This document shows positions 1 to 9,195 of a stretch of 53,501 nt of DNA, piece after piece; within the stretch, counting starts at the first letter, position 1; each line of letters starts with the position of its first letter. The DNA comes from an uncultured Lentisphaeria bacterium (lineage in GTDB: Bacteria > Verrucomicrobiota > Lentisphaeria > JABSQK01 > CAJWLW01). The notes below the pieces were generated by a model. That model did not search any database and had not been told where the DNA came from. It saw only the letters and a program-made list of their open reading frames with translations. Where the stretch lies: positions 1 through 53,501 of the forward strand of contig CAJWLW010000005.1 of the NCBI GenBank assembly GCA_913042885.1, written 5' to 3'. The position numbers were made by a program, and so were the translations under genes.

Positions 1-75
1 AGCAGCCACGCCGAGGAAAATGGTTGAGGTGAGCAGTGCGCCAATAAGGAGGGGTTTAAAGCCAATGTATTTCAT
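1..75 (-). CDS. N-terminus of a secreted or membrane protein, cut by window edge
   Basis: Reading leftward from an ATG at 75, the frame stays open to base 1 and gives MKYIGFKPLLIGALLTSTIF followed by LGVAA, a typical signal peptide or first membrane anchor with a lysine-containing N-region and a hydrophobic core. An in-frame ATG ten codons upstream (at 105) is also possible, but it adds a polar stretch; neither start has a strong Shine-Dalgarno sequence. The rest of the gene lies outside the window, so no function can be given. Confidence 0.5.
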   Translation of the reverse strand, partial: MKYIGFKPLLIGALLTSTIFLGVAA

Positions 76-163
76 GATGCAATGCGGAACATAGTATGCA
101 TTCATCAAAACTTACAACAACTGCCTTGCGAGGATTTGGCGCATGTTCTTGGTGTGGCCTGCG

Positions 164-517
164 CTAGTAGTTTAATACCGCGAGGTTCCTGGGAAGAAAC
201 TTGCCGTTTCTGCGGATGAGTTTCCCGTCAAAGAAGATCTCACCACCGCCGTAGTCGGGGCGTTGAATACAGACCATGTCCCAGTGTACTTGGCTGCGGT
301 TGCCGTTGTCAGCAACGCCCTCATAAGCCTGGCCCGGTGTAAAATGGAAGCTTCCGGCAATTTTTTCGTCAAAGAGTATATCGCGCATCGGTTCCTTGAT
401 TTCAGGATTAAAGCCGATAGCGAATTCCCCGACGTAGCGTGCGCCCGGATCGGAATCGAGAATCTTGTTCAGGGCTTTCGTGTTATTTGCCGAGGCTTTG
501 ATAATTTTCCCTTTTTT
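164..517 (-). pseudogene. C-terminal fragment of an M29 (thermophilic metalloprotease) aminopeptidase
   Basis: The last 117 codons before the stop at 164-166 match the C-terminus of family M29 aminopeptidases (AmpS/AmpT type, usually about 370-410 residues). Visible family signatures are [10 protein letters not shown] (metal-ligand Glu), FHFTPGQAY (ligand His and catalytic-site Tyr), QVHWDMV (the His-x-Asp ligand pair) and [11 protein letters not shown]. The N-terminal two thirds, including the other ligand Glu, are absent. The homology begins exactly where the low-complexity repeat (519 onward) ends, at a six-A run on the coding strand (512-517). The frame stays open backward through the repeat only because the repeat lacks stops in that frame. 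Upstream of the repeat lies an unrelated gene in a different frame. This is either a gene remnant joined by repeat recombination or a repeat-induced assembly chimera. It cannot be a working peptidase as drawn. Confidence 0.75.
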
Positions 518-3500
518 GGTCGCCGATGTCGAGGTCGCCGATGTCGAGGTCGCCGAAGTCGAGGTCGCCGATGTCGAGGTCGCCGATGTCGAGGTCGCCG
601 ATGTCGCCGATGTCGCCGAGGTCGCCGAGGTCGTTATCAGGCGGCACAACGACGTCGTTAGGTGGCACAACGACGTCGTCAGGTGGCACAACGACGTCGT
701 CAGGTGGCACAACGACGTTGTCACCGTCGTCACCGTCGTCACCGTGGTCACCGTCGTCACCGTGGTCACCGTGGTCGTGGTCGTCATCGCCGTCGTCATA
801 CGGGTCATCGTGGTGGTGACCTGGCCCATCGGGGTCGTCAAGTGGCTGTTGCGGATCGGGCCCGAATAGGTGGTGGTCGGGTAGCGGGCACCCTATGGTT
901 ACTGATTCTGATACAATAAAACCGTAATCAGTCCCGTCATACGGAATACCAACACATTTAACAATATCTCTATCAACAAAATCCGATGGAGCAAGTACTG
1001 ATCCGACAAGCCCAGGCACCATGAAACCATTCACAAACCACTGATATGAAACCGTAACAGCATCCCCATCTGCATCACTCACAGTAGCTGATGCTGCAAT
1101 TGGGGAGTCACACGGTGCACCTGGTTCTTTTTGATATGGATTTGGAGTTAATGTTACCTTGTCGATGACGGGCAGGTTGTTTCCCAGGTTGGTAACGACG
1201 TCGTCAGGTGGCACAACGACGTCGTCAGGTGGCACAACGACGTCGTCAGGTGGCACAACGACGGTGTCAGGTGGTACGTCGACGTCGTCAGGTGGCACAA
1301 CGACGGTGCCAGGTGGCACATACGGCGTCTCTGACCAGAAGACAGCTTTCTTTTTGTGAAACAAATAAACTTCCTGATCGACGAAGCGCTGTATTTCTCT
1401 GGACACGTCTTCAGGTACGCCCAGTTGTTCGGCTGCCTTGCTCAAAAGTCCGTGGTATGCACTGCGCGACCTTGGATTTTCGTCGTACAGATCACCGTGA
1501 GTGATCATCTGTAAGACGTCATACAGGAGGACGCGTGCGATCGAGTCCCCGCCGCTTCCCACCACATGATCCTCTAAATTTGCCGTGCGGTGCTCGAAGG
1601 CCATGTATTCAGCAATAATGGCGCGCGGCACAGCCGACATATAGGCGCGCTCCTTAAGCCAGCCCATCTGGCCGGGAGGTATTTCACCGTCTTGCAGATA
1701 TGACACCAGGGTCATCAGGGCATAGACGTAGTTGCTGTTCGCCTCGATAGCAAGCCAGTCGACGTCGAGAGCATATAATTGATTATGGCCGCCTACCACC
1801 AGGCGACCATCCACAGTCATATGGCCTCCTCCAGTGGTCCATTCCTCATCGGGCGTCGTGTCGATGACGATAGGTGGCGCATACGGTATCTCTGCCCAGA
1901 AGGTTTCTTTCTTGTTGCCAAGCAAAGCAAGTTCCTCATCGACGGTGTTCCGTATTTGTGCGGACACCTCTCCGGATACGCCCAGTTGTTGGGCTGCCTG
2001 GTCAAAAAGTCCGTCGTATGTATTGCGCGACCTTGGACTTTCGTCGTACAGGTCACCGTTAATGATCATCTGTGTGATGTCATACAGGAGGACGCGTGCG
2101 ATCGAGTCCCCGCCGCTTCCTATCATATGATCCTCTAAATTTGCCGTGCTGTGTGGAAAGGCCATGTATTCAGCAATAAGGTCGATCGGCACAGCGGACA
2201 TTATGGCGCGCTCGTAAAGCCAGCGCATCTGGCCGGTAGATATTTCACCGTTTTGCAGATGTGACACCAGGGTCATCAGGGCATAGACGTAGTTGCTGTT
2301 CGCATCGATATCGAGATAGTCTACCTCGAGGGCATATAATTGATTATGGCCGCCTGTCACCAGGCGCCCATCCAGAGTCATATGGCCTGTGTCGGCCCAT
2401 TCCAGCTCGAGCTCCTCCGGCTCGGGCTCCGGTGTTTCCTGTTCAACTTCATATCCAAGGACGCTGTCAAGCACCGCTGATATCTGAACCAAACATTCCT
2501 CGTTCGCATTGGTGCTGAGAGAAGCCCCGGTGCCGTCATTGATGATGGGTGTAGCGTCCACGATCGCCCGCGCGATCGCCTCGTAATTCCCTTTAAGTTC
2601 CAGCACTGACGTCGTTAGCGTCTTGGTGGACAAGCAGAATGCATCAAATACGGCGATCGCAATCTCGTCACACGTGCGCGCCCCGGTCGCGGCCAGCAGC
2701 AGGCCTTTGATTGCCGCGCCCACCCCTTCTCCTGAATCGGGAATAACGCAGACCAGCGGTTCCCCGGGCTTGATGTCGATTCTCCCGTCGTCGTTGCAAT
2801 CGCAGCCAATCGAAGTTGCCAATGCGCCGGTCATCCGGGCCATCGCTCGTAAATCTTCCAGTCCGCCGCCGCCGGATGACAACCCCAGGACCATCGGCGG
2901 ATCGAGCGCCAGAACGGCATTCACCGTCTGCTGAAACGACGGTCCGGGATACGGGATAGAGCCGGCATCCCCGGGATTGTGAAAGTCGGCATCGGTCCAC
3001 AACAGGAAAATCTTTTTCACAGGCTGGCCATTTCTGATATCGTCGAAATTGGCATTCTGGTTCGCCGGAATATCGGCCTGCGGGTGGCCTGGCACGACCT
3101 GGCCAACGCCGCTGGCGGCCTGGTAGAGGGCCGGCAGTTGACCTTCCGGCAGGTCACCGCCGTAACGGAGGGTGAGACCATTGATGGTCGCCTTCACGTT
3201 GCCCGCATTGAGAGTTAGGTCGATGTCTCGGCGATAGGCGGCGTCACCGGTCCAGCCGAAAGGCGAGATGGGATAATCCTCATAGGAACCCACACCAAAC
3301 TTGAAATCCGAGTTGACCGCCAACAAGTCGTCAATGACACCGCCCGCGCCGGCAACTTCGGTCTTAAAAAGCGGCAGATCGTCGAAAAAACTTCCCGACA
3401 AGTCTACCAGAAAGTAAACGTCAACCGGACCGGAGTTCAAAGAGCCTTGTGGTGTGACCGTGACCGGGAATGTGATCGATTGCGTGATGCCGCCAAGGAA

Positions 3501-4835
3501 CGGCGCATTTGGATCCGGATTGAGCAGCTCGACGTCCGTCAACGTACAGTTGACATAGGTTGTCCCGGTCAAAAAGAATGAACCCGATGCCGGCGTGCAG
3601 ATTTGCACGGTTCCTTCGGCTGGCGTCGCGGGGACTTCCATGGCCGTCTCCGGATAGTAGACCGTCGCACCCAGGGCACTGTCGGCCGGGACTGTGATGC
3701 CGGCACCCGGTTTTCCCAATTGAGTCAGCTGCCATAGTTCATGCACTTTCGTCAGCATCCAGTGAAACCGATGAAAAATCGGATCTGCCGGCGTCACGTT
3801 TACCCGTAGAAAATCTCCGAACGAACACAACCGGCTGTGGTGGGCATTGTGATAACCAATGATACTGATTGACAGTGCATTCTCATTGGCGAAATCCTCG
3901 AGCTTGGTGCTGCCGTCCCCAGTCAGCGTGAATCGGTCCGGCAAGGTATAAATATTGTTCGGAATGGCATGACGAGGCTCGATGACGACCCCGCTTCCCC
4001 CACCCACAGTGCCCGCATGGTCCGATGTGTAGGTGGCTGTGTTCTGCGGCAGATAATTCGGAGCAGTCGCGTACACTTTCACCGGCTCATAGCCGAAGAT
4101 GGCACGGAAGCAATTGCCCTTCTGAATGAAACCACGATGAAAACGAAAAAACTCTCCATGCGGCACGGTAGGCTCAATTACGTGCCACCAATAATGCTCG
4201 GACAGCGTATTGTCCCGAACCTGACCCGGGTCCGAGCTCGGAGTGTTCCCAAATCCCGTCACCCAGAAGATTTCGGCTTTCGGGTTCCGGCGCACCTCGA
4301 AATCCTTCGTTGCCACAAGTGGGGTACCGCCAACCGTGGCGTTCAATGTAACCGTACGCGATCCGGTATTTTTCCACAGGAATTGTATTGAAGACTGCTG
4401 CAGGTCGCCCGGCAACAATATGACTTCCTCACACTGGGTACGGTATCCCGCCCCCGTCGCGGTATTCGATATGATCGTCGTATCCTTGATTGCGTTGCCG
4501 GGCACCGTCCACTGAATGTTGGTCACCGGACCACCAGTCGACACCAGGTCGAGCTTGACGAAAACGCCCACATTCATTCGCTCATTTATGACCGGCACGG
4601 CCGAAAACACCCCAGTCGGATCTAATTCCATCGCCTGCAGCGCGCGTTTGTAGATGACACCATTTCCGTTGACGTCCCGCTCCGTCCGGTCCTGGCTTAT
4701 GGTCAAAGTCTGCGCGCCAATTTTTTCGGCGGTGATCGCAAGCAGTGCAACAACGCTGAACATCACTGTGATCATCCGTGTCGCGCGCCCGATTCTCGCT
4801 TCTTGCCGTTGCAGTCTGACGTACATCTTTTCCAT
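483..4835 (-). CDS. Secreted multidomain protein: tyrosinase-like dicopper domain, vWA domain, tandem modules, repeat tail
   Basis: The start at 4835 (MEKMYVRL) is preferred over an ATG 31 codons upstream because a GGGG Shine-Dalgarno lies just before it and a membrane-spanning signal segment ([16 protein letters not shown]) follows. Domain order, residues from this start: about 185-370 resembles tyrosinase/hemocyanin. A CuA-like stretch has H218, H226 and H233 in [12 protein letters not shown]; a CuB-like stretch has H329 and H333 in YHNAHHS and H358 in DPIFHRFHW, matching the family pattern DPxFxxxH. About 470-690 is an integrin-like von Willebrand A domain with VDLSGSF at the metal site. 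Two copies of a 170-residue module follow, then VVVPPDD repeats, an Ig-like module shared with the gene at 6016, and Asp/His/Gly-rich and GDLDIGD repeats. The last 12 residues run out of frame into the M29 remnant, so the true C-terminus is doubtful. No family covers the whole protein; the tyrosinase call rests on histidine spacing. Confidence 0.7.
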   Translation of the reverse strand: MEKMYVRLQRQEARIGRATRMITVMFSVVALLAITAEKIGAQTLTISQDRTERDVNGNGVIYKRALQAMELDPTGVFSAVPVINERMNVGVFVKLDLVSTGGPVTNIQWTVPGNAIKDTTIISNTATGAGYRTQCEEVILLPGDLQQSSIQFLWKNTGSRTVTLNATVGGTPLVATKDFEVRRNPKAEIFWVTGFGNTPSSDPGQVRDNTLSEHYWWHVIEPTVPHGEFFRFHRGFIQKGNCFRAIFGYEPVKVYATAPNYLPQNTATYTSDHAGTVGGGSGVVIEPRHAIPNNIYTLPDRFTLTGDGSTKLEDFANENALSISIIGYHNAHHSRLCSFGDFLRVNVTPADPIFHRFHWMLTKVHELWQLTQLGKPGAGITVPADSALGATVYYPETAMEVPATPAEGTVQICTPASGSFFLTGTTYVNCTLTDVELLNPDPNAPFLGGITQSITFPVTVTPQGSLNSGPVDVYFLVDLSGSFFDDLPLFKTEVAGAGGVIDDLLAVNSDFKFGVGSYEDYPISPFGWTGDAAYRRDIDLTLNAGNVKATINGLTLRYGGDLPEGQLPALYQAASGVGQVVPGHPQADIPANQNANFDDIRNGQPVKKIFLLWTDADFHNPGDAGSIPYPGPSFQQTVNAVLALDPPMVLGLSSGGGGLEDLRAMARMTGALATSIGCDCNDDGRIDIKPGEPLVCVIPDSGEGVGAAIKGLLLAATGARTCDEIAIAVFDAFCLSTKTLTTSVLELKGNYEAIARAIVDATPIINDGTGASLSTNANEECLVQISAVLDSVLGYEVEQETPEPEPEELELEWADTGHMTLDGRLVTGGHNQLYALEVDYLDIDANSNYVYALMTLVSHLQNGEISTGQMRWLYERAIMSAVPIDLIAEYMAFPHSTANLEDHMIGSGGDSIARVLLYDITQMIINGDLYDESPRSRNTYDGLFDQAAQQLGVSGEVSAQIRNTVDEELALLGNKKETFWAEIPYAPPIVIDTTPDEEWTTGGGHMTVDGRLVVGGHNQLYALDVDWLAIEANSNYVYALMTLVSYLQDGEIPPGQMGWLKERAYMSAVPRAIIAEYMAFEHRTANLEDHVVGSGGDSIARVLLYDVLQMITHGDLYDENPRSRSAYHGLLSKAAEQLGVPEDVSREIQRFVDQEVYLFHKKKAVFWSETPYVPPGTVVVPPDDVDVPPDTVVVPPDDVVVPPDDVVVPPDDVVTNLGNNLPVIDKVTLTPNPYQKEPGAPCDSPIAASATVSDADGDAVTVSYQWFVNGFMVPGLVGSVLAPSDFVDRDIVKCVGIPYDGTDYGFIVSESVTIGCPLPDHHLFGPDPQQPLDDPDGPGHHHDDPYDDGDDDHDHGDHGDDGDHGDDGDDGDNVVVPPDDVVVPPDDVVVPPNDVVVPPDNDLGDLGDIGDIGDLDIGDLDIGDLDFGDLDIGDLDIGDQKRENYQSLGK
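519..632. repeat. 15-nt tandem repeat, unit gtcgccgatgtcgag
   Basis: About seven near-perfect units, some shortened to 9 nt, encode GDLDIGD-type residues on the minus strand (the large secreted protein) and TSATS in the frame leading into the M29 remnant. None of the three minus-strand frames is stopped here, so the array can bridge unrelated reading frames. It is the junction between the two genes. Confidence 0.9.
635..790. repeat. 21-nt (gtggcacaacgacgtcgtca) and 9-nt (gtcaccgtc) tandem repeats
   Basis: Four 21-nt units at about 635-720 encode VVVPPDD/N on the minus strand. They are followed by a run of 9-nt gtcaccgtc/gtcaccgtg units to about 790 encoding Asp-, Gly- and His-rich sequence. 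They lie inside the large secreted protein gene and are likely to change copy number by slippage. Confidence 0.85.
880..1185 (-). repeat. Ig-like module, copy 1 (shared with 6478-6765)
   Basis: This part of the large secreted protein encodes NNLPVID, then [15 protein letters not shown], then IVKCVG and SESVTIGC. The same order and wording recur in the protease gene at 6478-6765, with strong similarity at DNA level too. One example is the shared run for FVD, IVKCVG and SESVT. The module is visibly more AT-rich than the DNA around it. It looks like an Ig/PKD-type extracellular domain. Confidence 0.8.
1195..1325. repeat. 21-nt tandem repeat encoding VVVPPDD, second array
   Basis: About six 21-nt units (caggtggcacaacgacgtcgt and variants) encode a Pro/Asp linker on the minus strand. 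The unit is the same as in the array at 635-720, so two arrays of one repeat flank the Ig-like module at 880-1185. Recombination between them would delete that module cleanly and in frame. Confidence 0.9.
1311..1820 (-). repeat. 510-bp tandem module, C-terminal copy
   Basis: This encodes about 170 residues starting [20 protein letters not shown] and ending near [10 protein letters not shown]. It pairs with 1872-2381; long stretches of DNA are identical, for example gtcatacaggaggacgcgtg. The module has no catalytic motif that I recognise. It appears helical in its middle ([22 protein letters not shown]). Confidence 0.85.
1872..2381 (-). repeat. 510-bp tandem module, N-terminal copy
   Basis: First copy of the same module ([20 protein letters not shown] to [10 protein letters not shown]). 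DNA similarity to the second copy is high, so the duplication is recent or kept uniform by gene conversion. Confidence 0.85.
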
Positions 4836-5313
4836 CTCGAATCCCCTACAATGTTTGTTTGCGCAGCCGCATGCGCAGCTGCCTTGGGTTGAATTCAACG
4901 CGACTTGATCGCGAGTGTTAGGCTTCATCTGGCCTTCAGGATTGTATCGCGCTTGAAATCCGACAGATTTCGTCCTGAATTCCGACCATCATGCGCCCCA
5001 TCGCATGATCTGCCAAAGCCATCAGGAAACATGTCCACAGCGCATCGGTCGCCTCGTGGTATACAAAAAGAAAAATCAAATTGCAAGAAAAAAATACCCA
5101 AGGTCATTTTTCGGCATTTCTTCTTTTGGAGCTGTTTTTTTTCGATATAAACTCCTGTCCCATGGCTGTAGGGCAACAAGTTTCACGAGGGCATCGGCCA
5201 GGCGCTGCATTGCGGCGACGTGACCGGGCAGCGGCCAGTGTCTGCACTGACCATTGCGCACGATGATATTTATTGTCACCAATAGGTGATCTTACGTTGT
5301 ACAATCTTTACTG
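4836..5313. other. Intergenic region without a convincing gene
   Basis: Between the large secreted protein (minus) and the membrane protein gene (minus). Short ORFs here have no coding character. It holds A- and T-rich runs around 5085-5150 (aagaaaaaaataccc, ctgttttttttcgat) that could be part of the secreted protein's promoter region, but no clear -35/-10 pair stands out. Confidence 0.4.
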
Positions 5314-5748
5314 TTAAACATCATGTTGGTTTCGCCGGCGAATGAGTATGTGCAGTGCGATGGGGATGATCGCACCGAGGATCGTTGTCAGGAAGTGGAA
5401 GACAACGAGTAGGTCGAAACTGGCAGTTTTGAGATGTTCAACCCAGCTACGGAAAAAGTCATTGAGAAGGCCCGGGGCAATTCCTTCGAAATACACGGCA
5501 CGGTATCCCCTGTCAAATAGTAGTTGAAAAGAGAATATGATATTTTCGAAAATCAGGTAAAACCCTGCAAAACCGTAAAGACACCTCTCGGCAGCGTGGT
5601 AAACGGCCCAGTTGCCTGCGGCCCTGAAAAGAAAAATCCCGGCAATGACAATTTCCAAGCCATGCTCCATGTAAAGTTCGAGCATCTTATGCAGCGGCGT
5701 GAAGATGCACGGCAGATAGACCAGGAATCCAGCACCCGAAATGATCAT
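5314..5748 (-). CDS. Small polytopic membrane protein, function unknown
   Basis: From the ATG at 5748 the product has 144 residues with about four hydrophobic segments, for example FLVYLPCIF, LEIVIAGIFLF, YGFAGFYLIFENIIF and FHFLTTILGAIIPIALHIL, and a basic end (RRRNQHDV). The frame is open upstream to a stop at 5860-5862. Those codons are strikingly hydrophobic (PWLLAALGIVFFLFIIN), which suggests the real protein begins earlier. However, no ATG, GTG or TTG exists in that extension, so it needs a rare start or the sequence carries a lost start or frameshift. I recognise no family. It stands alone between two genes for secreted proteins and is transcribed away from the protease gene. Confidence 0.6.
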   Translation of the reverse strand: MIISGAGFLVYLPCIFTPLHKMLELYMEHGLEIVIAGIFLFRAAGNWAVYHAAERCLYGFAGFYLIFENIIFSFQLLFDRGYRAVYFEGIAPGLLNDFFRSWVEHLKTASFDLLVVFHFLTTILGAIIPIALHILIRRRNQHDV

Positions 5749-5918
5749 GCCCCTGACGTTTTTGTAGTTGTTTATGATGAATAAGAAAAAGACAATTCCA
5801 AGGGCTGCGAGCAGCCACGGTGCTTGCGATCCATGGTATGCTGAAAACGCTGCAATCCCCTATGTAGGGATATTTGCGAAACTTCAGAAAGTACGAATTT
5901 TCCGTGTTGATTTTTTGC

Positions 5919-5947
5919 TTGGAATTACACGCGAAAAGTCTTATACA
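5919..5947 (+). promoter_or_regulatory. Possible sigma70-type promoter for the protease gene
   Basis: TTGGAA (5919-5924) and TATACA (5942-5947) are separated by 17 bp, each matching four of six consensus bases. They lie about 70 bp before the start codon at 6016. The match is modest. Confidence 0.35.
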
Positions 5948-6015
5948 TGTAACAGGTATAGTGGTTCGGAAAGATTGCTGAGAAATTCTATTTCACTCCA
6001 AATTTGGAGGGTATG

Positions 6016-8091
6016 ATGAAATATACAGGCAGGATGTGGACAGCATTGGGCGTGGCGCTCGTGGTTGTCCTCCATGTCAACGCCGACGATGTGTGCCCGG
6101 ACACGGTGTCACAGGGCGGTGGAAACGCTGCGAACGCCAGCTTTATTTTGCACGACAGTGTCGGCGGTGTCGGCGGCACCTCGTCAAGCAGCGCCAGCTT
6201 CCAGTTGAACTCTGGCTATGCCCCACAGGTCCTGTCCGGCTGCAATTGTGTGCCCTGTGACTATTACATTTCCCAGGCGTGCGATGCACTGCAGCTCAAC
6301 CAGCAGACCAACTTCGCGGATGCGCGCGCACTCATTGAAGCGATGTTTGCCGGTAGCGACCTGTATAGCGTGGATATCTGTGGCGACGGCAGTGACGGGG
6401 CCGAGGGGTCTCAAGCCTGTGCCGAATTTGTCCTGCTGTTTTTTCAACTGGATGGCGTTGGCGGTCAACCAGAGCCGGAAAATAACCTGCCGGTCATCGA
6501 CAACTTAACATTAACTCCAAGTGACCCGTGTGATACCCCAATTGTAGCATCAGTTACTGTGAGTGATGCAGACATGGACGCTGTTACAGTTTCATATCAG
6601 TGGCTTGTGAATGACGTCATTGTCGCTGGGGCTACCGGATCAGTACTTAATTCATCGAATTTTGTTGATGACGATATTGTTAAATGTGTTGGCACGCCGC
6701 ATGACGGTTCTGATTATGGTATAGCCGTATCAGAATCAGTAACAGTGGCGTGCCCGGAACCGGAATCATATATTTCAATCGAAAGTATAACAGTTTCCGG
6801 ACTGGACGTAACTGTAACTGTCAATCTTTCTAATGCGCATCATTGGCATTATTATCTTGATAATGGGCAGATGACAATGGTTTTTGGAAATAGTACGACG
6901 TTTTCGGTTGCCTCCTCCGGAACATATGACTTGACAGTTTATGCAGTTGGTTCCAACCATTCCCAAATAGGGGGTACTGTTGAAACAACATTTGTTGTTG
7001 AACCGGAACCCGAGGCCGGCTTCACGATTACCGAATCAGCCGGCTCGACTGTCGTGGCGGAAAACGCCGGGACCGACACGTTCACCGTGGTGCTCGACGC
7101 GCAGCCGGCGTCGGACGTGGTGCTGACGCTCTCCATCCAGTCCACCGCCGAGGCGACGGTCAGCGCTGCGACTTTGACGTTCACGACCAACAACTGGGAT
7201 GTTGCGCAGACCGTCACGGTGACCGGTGTCGACGACAATTTCGACCGTGACGATGCGACGACGGTGACGGTCGCTGTCGATGACGCCAGCTCGGACGACG
7301 CCTTCGACGCAGTAGCGGATCAGGTCATTACGATCACCTGCACGGACGATGACACGACTGAAGCTGCGTGGAAACATCAAAATATGGCCTGGGTTTTTGG
7401 CAGTGACCAGCTCTCAGTCCGAGACCCCACACTGAACAACCCGCAGCCTGCATCATTTTCATGGAGCATGGTCCCTGCCAGCGTAAAGTCTATTTATTAT
7501 CCAGGGGGAAATGACTACAATCCACAAAGGTATACAAAATCTTTCACAGACATCAACGCAACCGGCTTGACCACCTTTGATGACTACAAGAATGTTTTGG
7601 ATGAAGCAATGTCCGCATGGAGCGATGTTTCAGGAATTATCAATCTTGGATACATCGAGGAAACACAATTGAATGGAGAATATGTTCCGGTGGGAGGCAC
7701 GGATGACATTATTGCCCGCACTTCAAATCCACATGTAGGTCATATTCGGTTCATGGTTTTCGGTGACGACGTCATTTCAGGCAGTGTTTTTGCCTCGACA
7801 ACATACATTCCTGATCCATCGGCTGGGGTGAACAACGCTGTTAATCGTTCCAGATCCTTGGACGTGCGTTTTCGAGATACTGCATTTGTCTGGGATGATG
7901 ATACGATAAATCCCGGGAACAATGTCAATGGTTTCTTCTTTAAGAAGATCGCGATGCATGAGATTGGTCATGCATTGGGATTTGCTCACAACTCGGATTC
8001 CGAGTCGGTCATGGGTGGTGGTACGTATACATATTCAGGATTGGGCGCAGCCGACGTAGCGGGAGCTGTGGCTATTTATGGGCAACCATAA
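6016..8091 (+). CDS. Secreted modular matrixin-type (M10-like) zinc metalloprotease
   Basis: The start at 6016 follows GGAGG (6006-6010); an ATG at 6013 is also possible. A signal peptide (MKYTGRMWTALGVALVVV) is followed by a Cys-containing N-region and a dockerin-like stretch. Then come the Ig-like module shared with the minus-strand neighbour, another beta-sandwich-like segment and a Calx-beta-like domain (ITESAGSTVVAENAGTDTFT). The C-terminal protease domain of about 235 residues carries HEIGHALGFAH, with zinc ligands H648, H652 and H658 in the metzincin pattern HExxHxxGxxH, and a Met-turn methionine M666 in ESVMGG. I see no obvious cysteine-switch propeptide. It should act outside the cell, with the N-terminal modules probably binding surface or substrate. 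Assignment to the metzincins is firm; the exact family is less so. Confidence 0.85.
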   Translation: MKYTGRMWTALGVALVVVLHVNADDVCPDTVSQGGGNAANASFILHDSVGGVGGTSSSSASFQLNSGYAPQVLSGCNCVPCDYYISQACDALQLNQQTNFADARALIEAMFAGSDLYSVDICGDGSDGAEGSQACAEFVLLFFQLDGVGGQPEPENNLPVIDNLTLTPSDPCDTPIVASVTVSDADMDAVTVSYQWLVNDVIVAGATGSVLNSSNFVDDDIVKCVGTPHDGSDYGIAVSESVTVACPEPESYISIESITVSGLDVTVTVNLSNAHHWHYYLDNGQMTMVFGNSTTFSVASSGTYDLTVYAVGSNHSQIGGTVETTFVVEPEPEAGFTITESAGSTVVAENAGTDTFTVVLDAQPASDVVLTLSIQSTAEATVSAATLTFTTNNWDVAQTVTVTGVDDNFDRDDATTVTVAVDDASSDDAFDAVADQVITITCTDDDTTEAAWKHQNMAWVFGSDQLSVRDPTLNNPQPASFSWSMVPASVKSIYYPGGNDYNPQRYTKSFTDINATGLTTFDDYKNVLDEAMSAWSDVSGIINLGYIEETQLNGEYVPVGGTDDIIARTSNPHVGHIRFMVFGDDVISGSVFASTTYIPDPSAGVNNAVNRSRSLDVRFRDTAFVWDDDTINPGNNVNGFFFKKIAMHEIGHALGFAHNSDSESVMGGGTYTYSGLGAADVAGAVAIYGQP
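6478..6765 (+). repeat. Ig-like module, copy 2 (shared with 880-1185)
   Basis: It encodes [28 protein letters not shown] and SESVTVAC, matching the module in the divergent secreted protein at both protein and DNA level. It is AT-rich compared with the Calx-beta segment that follows (about 7010-7370), which is GC-rich. This points to modules acquired separately. Confidence 0.8.
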
Positions 8092-8239
8092 CCAGGGCAC
8101 GGCGGAATGCCGATAAAGCCGGTGCGATAGGCGCGGCAGCTCGCCCGCTGTTCATTTTTCCCTGATACGGCAGACGCCCTGCAGAAAGCATCCCCCCCCC
8201 GGCTACAGGTGCGCTTCGGCCCTGCGTCAACGAACGGCC

Positions 8240-9064
8240 TCACTTATCTGTCCACATATCCACGTAGACAGCTTCTCCGGTATGCCATTTCGCACGCGAA
8301 GATGACGCATGCCCATCGAGGTAGACGAGGTTTGCCGTGTCAAGATGTCGAAAGGCTTCGAATACACCCTCATGTGCCGCATTGTCAATAATTCCGTCGA
8401 AGTAAGGCGTTTGCCAACCCCACCAGAACCTCGGTGCGTCCATGAGCAAAGGCGCCTGGGACGGGGTCACCAGTTCTGGTGCAGAGAAGCCACGGCGTTC
8501 GGCCCATATCCAGTGATTCAATCCGGCTCCATCGTCGACGCCGTTCCAGTAGTGCGACACGCCCAGGCTCATCGTGTAACTGAGGGTCATGAAATCATTG
8601 TCATGATTCGTGACCTCGACACCTTTCCAGTCCGGCAGGTATGGTGGTGTGCCGTGGGGGATGCCCGCGGTCTCTGCCGGGCAGCTCGGTATATTCCATC
8701 GCTCGAATTGGAAGCCATATCCCTGGAGGACCGGACCGTAGGGGTGGGATCCCTCGCCAAGGTAGCCGAGTTTGGCCAGGCGCCTGGCCCAATGACCCCA
8801 TGGATAGTTTTCATCGGAGCCCCCACCCTCCATCGAGCCTCCGTTGTGACCATGGGCAGGGAAAAAGTCGTCGCTGTCGTCGGCGTACAGCGCAAAAGAC
8901 AGGTAAAGCTGCTTCTGGGTGTTCATGCAGAACGTTTTATGCGCCATCGCCTTTGCCCGGTTCAGGGCGGGCAGCAGCATCGAGGCAAGGATCGCAATGA
9001 TGGCAATGACTACGAGTAATTCGATAAGGGTAAACTTGTGTATGTATTTTCTGCTGTGAAGCAT
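8240..9064 (-). CDS. Prepilin-like protein with N-terminal methylation motif (H-x9-DG type)
   Basis: The 274-residue product begins with a short basic leader and [14 protein letters not shown], the type IV prepilin/pseudopilin motif with Glu at position 5 of the mature chain. A hydrophobic helix up to LLPALNRAKA follows. The C-terminal end has the H-x9-DG signature (RHLDTANLVYLDGH) found in the large DUF1559-like family of PVC bacteria. Residue -1 is Lys, not the usual Gly. Such proteins are thought to be exported and surface-anchored by a type II secretion or pilus-like machine and are often encoded next to polysaccharide-use genes; their exact job is unknown. No machine genes are nearby. 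Confidence 0.85.
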   Translation of the reverse strand: MLHSRKYIHKFTLIELLVVIAIIAILASMLLPALNRAKAMAHKTFCMNTQKQLYLSFALYADDSDDFFPAHGHNGGSMEGGGSDENYPWGHWARRLAKLGYLGEGSHPYGPVLQGYGFQFERWNIPSCPAETAGIPHGTPPYLPDWKGVEVTNHDNDFMTLSYTMSLGVSHYWNGVDDGAGLNHWIWAERRGFSAPELVTPSQAPLLMDAPRFWWGWQTPYFDGIIDNAAHEGVFEAFRHLDTANLVYLDGHASSSRAKWHTGEAVYVDMWTDK

Positions 9065-9195
9065 GGCTCAATATACTGCGTGTGGCAGATCTCGATAGTG
9101 ATCCCGATATCAATTCGGATGCATTTTGCATCGCTGCAGTTCGGCGAAATCGGTTACAGTCGGCGCAATCTTGCAGAATAGGTCAACTGCGGCGA

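Noticed and set aside
519..1325. CRISPR-like regular repeats
   Set aside because: Units of 9, 15 and 21 nt are directly joined with no unique spacers and keep a reading frame, so they are coding minisatellites.
8092..8239. Terminator between the protease and pilin genes
   Set aside because: GC-rich with a nine-C run, but no clean stem followed by T residues was found.
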